Part shown: in pieces, positions 59,240 to 64,000 of the stretch
Layout: every line of letters starts with the position of its first letter
How positions within the stretch are numbered: the stretch's first letter is position 1
From: Monodelphis domestica
Taxonomy: Eukaryota; Chordata; Mammalia; Didelphimorphia; Didelphidae
Direction: 5' to 3'
Length of the DNA: 64,000 bases
Assembly: GCF_027887165.1 (NCBI RefSeq)
Contig: NC_077228.1
Span: forward strand, 385,504,456 to 385,568,455
The notes under the pieces: model-generated
Seen by the model: only the letters and a program-made list of their open reading frames with translations
Told to the model about the DNA's origin: nothing
Databases searched by the model: none
Made by a program: the position numbers and the translations under genes

Positions 59240-59375
59240 TTAAAGCAGGAAGGGACCTTAGAGTTCTTTTAGTCTAGCTCTCTCAATTTATGGATAAAGA
59301 AACTAAAGCCTACAGAGATAGTTAGTAGGCCACAGCCCACAACTGAGGTAGGATTTGAACCAAGGTCCTCAGATT
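59240..59375 (-). repeat. MIR fragment
   Basis: 'agcaggaagggaccttagag', 'ggataaagaaactaaagcc', 'gaggtaggatttgaaccaaggtcctc': antisense MIR. Confidence 0.82.
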
Positions 59376-59510
59376 ATGTATTTAGCAATATTTGCATCAA
59401 CTCTGGAAGAAGAAAAAAGAGAAAAAGGACAAGGAGGGAGGGGAAAGAGGCAGAGGAAAAGGAAGAACAAAATGAAGGAGGGGAAGAAGGAAGGAAGGCA
59501 AGAAGGCAAG

Positions 59511-59957
59511 AAGGGATGAAGGAAGGAAGGAAGGAAGGAAGGAAGGAAGGAAGGAAGGAAGGAAGGAAGGAAGGAAGGAAGGGAGGGAGGGAGGGAGGGA
59601 GGTGGGAAAGGGAGGGAGGGAAGGAAGGAAGGAAGGAAGGAAGGAAGGAAGGAAGGAAGGAAGGAAGGAAGGAAGGAAGGAAGGGAGGGAGGGAGGGAGG
59701 GAGGTGGGAAAGGGAGGGAGGGAAGGAAGGAAGGAAGGAAGGAAGGAAGGAAGGAAGGAAGGAAGGAAGGAAGGAAAGGGAGGGAGGAAGGAAGGAAGGA
59801 AAGAGAGGGAGGAAGGAAGGAAGGAAGGAAGGAAGGAAGGAAGGAAGGAAGGAAGGAAGGAAGGAAGGAAGGAAGGGAGGGAGGAAGGAAGGAGAGGAAG
59901 GGAGGGAGGGAGGAAGAGAGGGAGGAAGGGAGGAAGGAAGGAAGGAAGGAAGGAAGG
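59511..59957. repeat. (GGAA)n microsatellite with GGGA blocks
   Basis: About 450 bases of GGAA units broken by GGGAGGGAGGG blocks. A longer unit (GGAA run, GGGAGG blocks, 'ggtgggaaaggg') occurs twice (about 59516-59625 and 59626-59740). The long Gly/Arg/Lys and Pro/Ser/Leu frames on the two strands are artefacts. Confidence 0.97.
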
Positions 59958-60029
59958 ATAATAAAGAGATTTATTTGAAGAGGGGTATGGAATGGAATTC
60001 TTACCAACTGGAAAAACTACTATGGATTC
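59958..60029 (+). pseudogene. ERV internal sequence (left of solo LTR)
   Basis: Joins smoothly to 60393 onward when the solo LTR and one ATTC are ignored, so it belongs to the same retroviral internal region, by position late gag. No motif was recognised. The microsatellite abuts it on the left. Confidence 0.45.
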
Positions 60030-60392
60030 TGTATCAGTTAAAATTTAGGAATATGGGGAGACTGAGGCAGGTAGAAATTAGTTTCTCTCTGCAAGGAGTA
60101 TTATATTTTTTAGAGGTTTATCAAAGATTAAGGATTAAAGAATATACAAGTAAGAAACATGTGCCTAGGCTAGAGGCCTAGACAAAATAACCTCACATCA
60201 TGGAAGAGACGCCTCTGCTCCAAAACGGAAGTCCAAAAAAGAGAAAAGAGACCCAAAAACCTTTGCCACCAGCTTAAATCCTTCCTCGATCTCAGCCCAC
60301 CTCAGAATTCCCGTGAGATTACAAAGCATTTTGGGGAAGTGGAGCAAAGGCTTGTGGGGATTGTAGTCCTGTATTCGAGTCTATTTTTTACA
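60030..60392 (-). mobile_element. Solo ERV LTR, antisense, TSD ATTC
   Basis: 363-bp element; in reverse complement it starts TGTAAAAAATAGACTCG and ends TTTAACTGATACA. It is flanked by ATTC at 60026-60029 and 60393-60396. It belongs to a different, shorter LTR family than the others in the window. Confidence 0.85.
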
Positions 60393-61003
60393 ATTCAAAA
60401 GACAGGTTTGAAGCCAACATTCTAAGGGACAAAGGGGTATCTGGCCAAAGCAACAGCTGTGATTTGGGTTCATGTTCCTATCTAGTAGGGAATACAATCT
60501 CAAGTGTAAACAGCATAGGAAATGAATCAAATCAAGAAGAATTAACTGGGTTATATATACAGCTGGCAGAGGGTAGCACAGACATGAGTAGTAATTCGGT
60601 GGCAATAAACTCTTTAGCTACACACAGGCCAGAACCATATGTATGGATTAAGGTGGGAAAGAAAAACTACAAGGCTCTCTTAGCTACTGGTGCTTCAAAA
60701 TCTGTCCTAAAGACATGTCCAGGGGATACCAACATAGGGGGTATGGTTTCTGTAGCTGGAACAATGGGAAAAATTCAACAGGTCCCTGAGCTCAAAAGCA
60801 CTATGGTTAAATTGGGTCCTCTTACCATAGATCATACCTTCTTGTTGATTCCATCATTCCCAGACAACCTTTTAGGACATGATTTTTTGTGCAAGATTCA
60901 GGCAAAACTAAAATGTGGAAAAATCTGGGGAAATTTATTTGCATCTACCCAAGAATTCACTGAAGCACTATCCATTGTTGTACTTAGAGCAACTAGAAGA
61001 TGA
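60393..61003 (+). pseudogene. ERV protease, active-site Asp lost
   Basis: The frame 60464-61003 (179 codons) carries a retropepsin: YVWIKVGKKNYKALLATGAS, then FLLIPSFPDNLLGHDFL. The active-site triplet reads A-T-G: residue 74 (60683-60685, GCT) is Ala where retropepsins have Asp, a single A-to-C change from GAT. The late LLG block is intact. It is related to, but clearly distinct from, the protease at 38337. Confidence 0.85.
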
Positions 61004-61756
61004 ACCTGAAAAGATTCGAGTTGTAACTTCTATGTATGACATACCAACAGATATACCACAGGGGGTGTTTGCAAAACATCAAAATGATGTGGGTCGGATT
61101 AAATGGATTACTCCTGTTAGGATTGAGGTCAGGGAAGGAATACCAACTAAGATACCGCAATACAAATTGAGTAGAGAAGCAAGAGAAGGGATAACACCTA
61201 TCATAAATAGTTTGCTTGAACAAGGTATATTGAGACCTATGGTATCTGAATACAATAGCCTAATTTTAGCTATTAAAAAGAATAAGCTAAATGAAGATGG
61301 CACTCCTGCCTGGAGATTTGTGATAGATTTGAGGGCTGTGAATAATTTTATAAGAAAAAGACACACTGCAACACCATCTCCAAATGATATTATAACTCAG
61401 ATACCTGCAGAAGCTAGGTAGTACACAGTGTTAGACCTGAGCAATGCTTACTTTACTATACCGTTGCACCCTGATTCTCAAAATATTTTTGTTTTCCAAT
61501 GGGGACAAACTCAGCTGTGCTATACTAGATTAGTGCAAGGATGTTGCAAATATGCTTCAATATTTTGTCATGTTGCAAAAAGATCTAGCTACCATAAGTT
61601 TCAAACGTAACAGATTGATACACTACATGGATGATTTGCTGCTAGCGTCTCTGGACCCTAAAACATGTTTGGAAGATTCAAAGAAATTATTGACAGAACT
61701 TTATCAAGAGGGGACATAAAGTTTCTAAAGAGAATATTCAATGGGTCCTTCCAACA
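60915..61756 (+). pseudogene. ERV reverse transcriptase, broken
   Basis: 60915-61421 holds the early RT blocks (YKLSREAREGITPIINSLLEQG, then WRFVIDLRAVNNFI) and ends at a TAG (61419-61421). 61428-61610 holds LDLSNAYFTIPLHPDSQNIF with the first catalytic Asp and ends near 61608. The catalytic YMDD is at 61624-61635 in a further frame, followed by LLLASLDP. At least two stops or shifts separate the blocks. Confidence 0.88.
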
Positions 61757-62164
61757 GTGGAATATTTAAGATTTGTCCTGGAGAGGGGCACCAGGAAAAT
61801 CTCTAATAAAAGGATAGCAGACATACAGAAGCTAGGCATCCCTGGAACTAAGAGAGAACTTAAAGCTTTTCTGGGGGTTGCTGGTTTCTTGAGGCAGTAC
61901 ATAGTGAGATATTCTCATATTTCCAAGTGCTTAACTGATTTAACAAAGAAAGACATTAAAGAACCATTACAATTGAGAAAAGATCATTTACATGCTTTGT
62001 CACAGTTGAAAGGAGCTATTCTATCAGCTCCAGCTTTGGGAATACCTGATTATAAGAAAGAATTCCACTTGTACATCCATGAAGCAAAAGGAATCGCACA
62101 GTATTTTGGGTTGAATCTGAGGGCTATTGCATTTTACAGTTCTATCCTTGACACAGTTGCATAA
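61757..62164 (+). pseudogene. ERV pol connection domain
   Basis: A 135-codon frame: LGIPGTKRELKAFLGVAGFLRQYI, then LSQLKGAILSAPALGIPDYKKEF, as in gamma-like pol. It ends in TAA at 62162. Confidence 0.85.
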
Positions 62165-62167
62165 GGA

Positions 62168-62940
62168 ATGGTGCATTGCCTCAGGAGCATAGTAACTACA
62201 GCTCTAATGGTCAAGAAGTCCTATGATCTAGTACTGGGATGTAAATTGCATGTGTATTCTGCACACCAAATTGAAAAACTGTTACAGTTGCAGAATTTGC
62301 ATTCATTCACTGATGTAAGAATATCCCAGTATGAAGTCATTTTGTTAGGCAATGATAACATCACAATTCATAGATGTGTACCCTTGAACCCAGCAACTCT
62401 GATTCCTGATTTGCCATGGGATGGAGAAGTATTGCATGATTGTGATCAGATAGTGGAACTCATGCATAGGCCATATGAATGCCTTAAAGATACACCTCTT
62501 ATAAATCCAGAAATAGAGTTATACCCAGATGGGTCCTTCTATGTTCATGATGGGAGAAAATTCACAGGGGCAGTGGTATTTGACAATGACAGAATGCTTT
62601 GGCATTCATCATTGCAAAGTCATGTCAGTGCCTAGGGAGCTGAGCTCAAGGCTCTGCTCATAGCCCTAGAATTAGCTAGAGGGAAAAGAGCTAATATTTT
62701 TTTCTGGATTCACAATACGCTTTCTCCACTGTACATTGGTCATCATACATACAGAAAACAGAGGATATAAAACTTCAGCTGGGAAACCAATTGCATATGG
62801 CAATCTGATAGATCGTATCATAAGTGCTATAGACTTTCCTAAAGAGGTGGCCATAATCCATTGTAAGGCAAACACTCATGGAAAGGACAGAATATCCCTA
62901 GGGAATGACAGAGCAGACATAAAGGTTAGGTCCCCACTGT
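62168..62940 (+). pseudogene. ERV RNase H, degraded
   Basis: 62168-62635 leads into RNase H with LYPDGSFYVHDG at about 62519-62555: the first catalytic Asp (62528-62530) is kept, but the preceding Thr of TDGS is Pro. A TAG follows at 62633. The middle block with the later catalytic Asp is disrupted near 62690-62740. 62736-62972 has the last block (IIHCKANTHGKDRIS, then GNDRADIK). Confidence 0.82.
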
Positions 62941-63980
62941 GTGCTGAATTTTTCTCTGATCGAAAGGCATAATCTCACTAAAGCTTACGACAGAGAAGAA
63001 ATACAGTCATGGAAAGAGCAGCTAGACGCTAAACTGATCAAAGACATCTGGATTGCTCGAGGGAGTAAACCTATTCTCCCTAAAAAGTTATATCAGCATC
63101 TATGCACCGTAATTCATGGAAAAGTACATTATGGAGTGCAAGGGATTCTGGATACCATACAGAGGTATTGGACAGCACCAGGAATTACAACAAATGCCAT
63201 TAGAACTTGTCAGGCATGTGAAACATGCAGGAGACATAATCAAGGACATTTTAAGAGTGTAGCATTGGGAGGCAGACCACTTAGCTATATGCCTTTCCAA
63301 TGTATTCAAATTGATTGTATCAACATGCCTAAAGACAAGGGATACAAATAAGCATTGGTGATTGTGGATAGACTGACTAGATGAGTTGAAGCATGTCCGT
63401 CCAAGAAAAGTGATACTGCAACGGCAGTGAGATTTTTATTAAAGGAGATTATACCAAGACATGGCATTCCTGAAACCATAGATTTGGATAAAGGGTCCCA
63501 CTTCACTTCCCAGGTTCTACAAGAAATCTACAAGAACTTGGGGATTAAGTGCAATTATCATTCAGTTTATTGACCCCAAAGTTCCAGGCAGGTCGAGCGT
63601 ATGAATAAAGAATTGAAAACACAAATAGGTAAACTCTGTTCAGAAACACACTTAAAATGGACAGATGTTTTGCCTCTTGCTTTGTTCAACATTAGAACCA
63701 GGCCTAGGACTGACTTGCATATATCACCATTTGAAATGCTATATGGCCAGACTCTTTGGCATGGTAGGACAGTAAAGCCACCTTACTGGTCCATGTTAAG
63801 AGGGGAATGTGTTCTTCATGAATATTTGAAACAGATACAACATAGGATTGAAGAACTAAGGAAACTGGGTTTGTTTGTGCAAAGAATACCACTAGATTTT
63901 TTGTTGCATAAGATAAAACCAGGTGATGAGGTATATGTCAAGAATTTTAATAGAGAATCTCCTACAGAACCAAGATAGAT
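62941..63980 (+). pseudogene. ERV integrase, broken
   Basis: 62941-63351 has the N-terminal HHCC zinc domain (HGKVH, then CQACETC) and the first catalytic Asp in IQIDCINMP (about 63307-63330), then stops at TAA (63349-63351). A TGA at about 63382 interrupts the next stretch. The second catalytic Asp is in DLDKGSHF (about 63484-63505), and the third catalytic Glu, in VERMN, lies 35 residues further, with another TGA in between (about 63571). 63601-63978 is the open C-terminal part. The D,D-35-E spacing is preserved although the frame is not. Confidence 0.88.
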
Positions 63981-64000
63981 CAGACCAACTACAGTCGTAA

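Noticed and set aside
59369..60181. Long frames of 119-221 codons rich in Gly/Arg/Lys/Glu (plus) or Pro/Ser/Leu (minus)
   Set aside because: They are translations of the GGAA microsatellite; all frames are open because the repeat contains no stop.
1..64000. CRISPR arrays, operons, bacterial or phage genes
   Set aside because: Nothing of the kind is present; the sequence is mammalian with retroelements, and the short repeats are microsatellites or LTR/L1 units.

Overview
This window is mammalian nuclear DNA, almost certainly from a marsupial. It carries one host coding exon and is otherwise mostly interspersed repeats. Marsupial origin is inferred from the repeats: LINE-1 3' ends of the marsupial type, tRNA-derived CORE/MIR-like SINEs, short hAT elements with ends like CAGTGATGGCGAACC, and several class I (gamma-like) endogenous retroviruses (ERVs) whose LTRs make 4-bp target duplications. 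Family names are from memory and were not checked against a repeat library.

Host gene. On the minus strand, 29959-30246 is the first coding exon of GOPC (PIST/CAL, a Golgi PDZ and coiled-coil adaptor). It starts with ATG, has 96 codons and ends at a GTAAGC splice donor. It lies in a GC/CpG-rich promoter island (about 29700-30900) with GC-box, NRF1-like and YY1-like motifs. Everything to the left is intron 1 in the minus sense; I did not recognise exon 2. Everything to the right is upstream intergenic sequence.

Layout. 1-7037: a broken ERV (pol, 3' internal region, 3' LTR) interrupted by a solo LTR (duplication AGCC), a decayed hAT-Charlie-like transposase and a 5'-truncated L1 with a 16-bp duplication. 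7038-16450: intron with MIR-like SINEs, an L2, an old sense-strand L1 and two LTRs. 16455-22440: an antisense L1 with 5' UTR, ORF1 and part of ORF2, hit by a second L1 and a SINE fragment. 22440-29640: AT-rich intron with LTRs, MITEs and an L2. 29640-30900: GOPC exon 1 and promoter. 32550-40985: an old long interspersed repeat split by a 7.5-kb ERV with a head-to-head arrangement: antisense 3' LTR and 3' internal region, then sense U5, leader, gag, pro and pol. A further solo LTR (duplication AGAT) is nested in it. 41000-49100: L2, SINE and L1 fragments. 49194-49919: a long SINE-like element headed by a tRNA-Lys(CTT)-like sequence. 50717-53452: two LTRs and a SINE. 53453-59400: mostly unassigned. 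59511-59957: a GGAA-type microsatellite. 59958-64000: a third ERV (pro-pol) containing a solo LTR (duplication ATTC).

No ERV reading frame is intact: all have stops, frameshifts or lost catalytic residues. The nested insertions with target duplications give a relative order of events. I saw no CRISPR array, operon or functional RNA gene.
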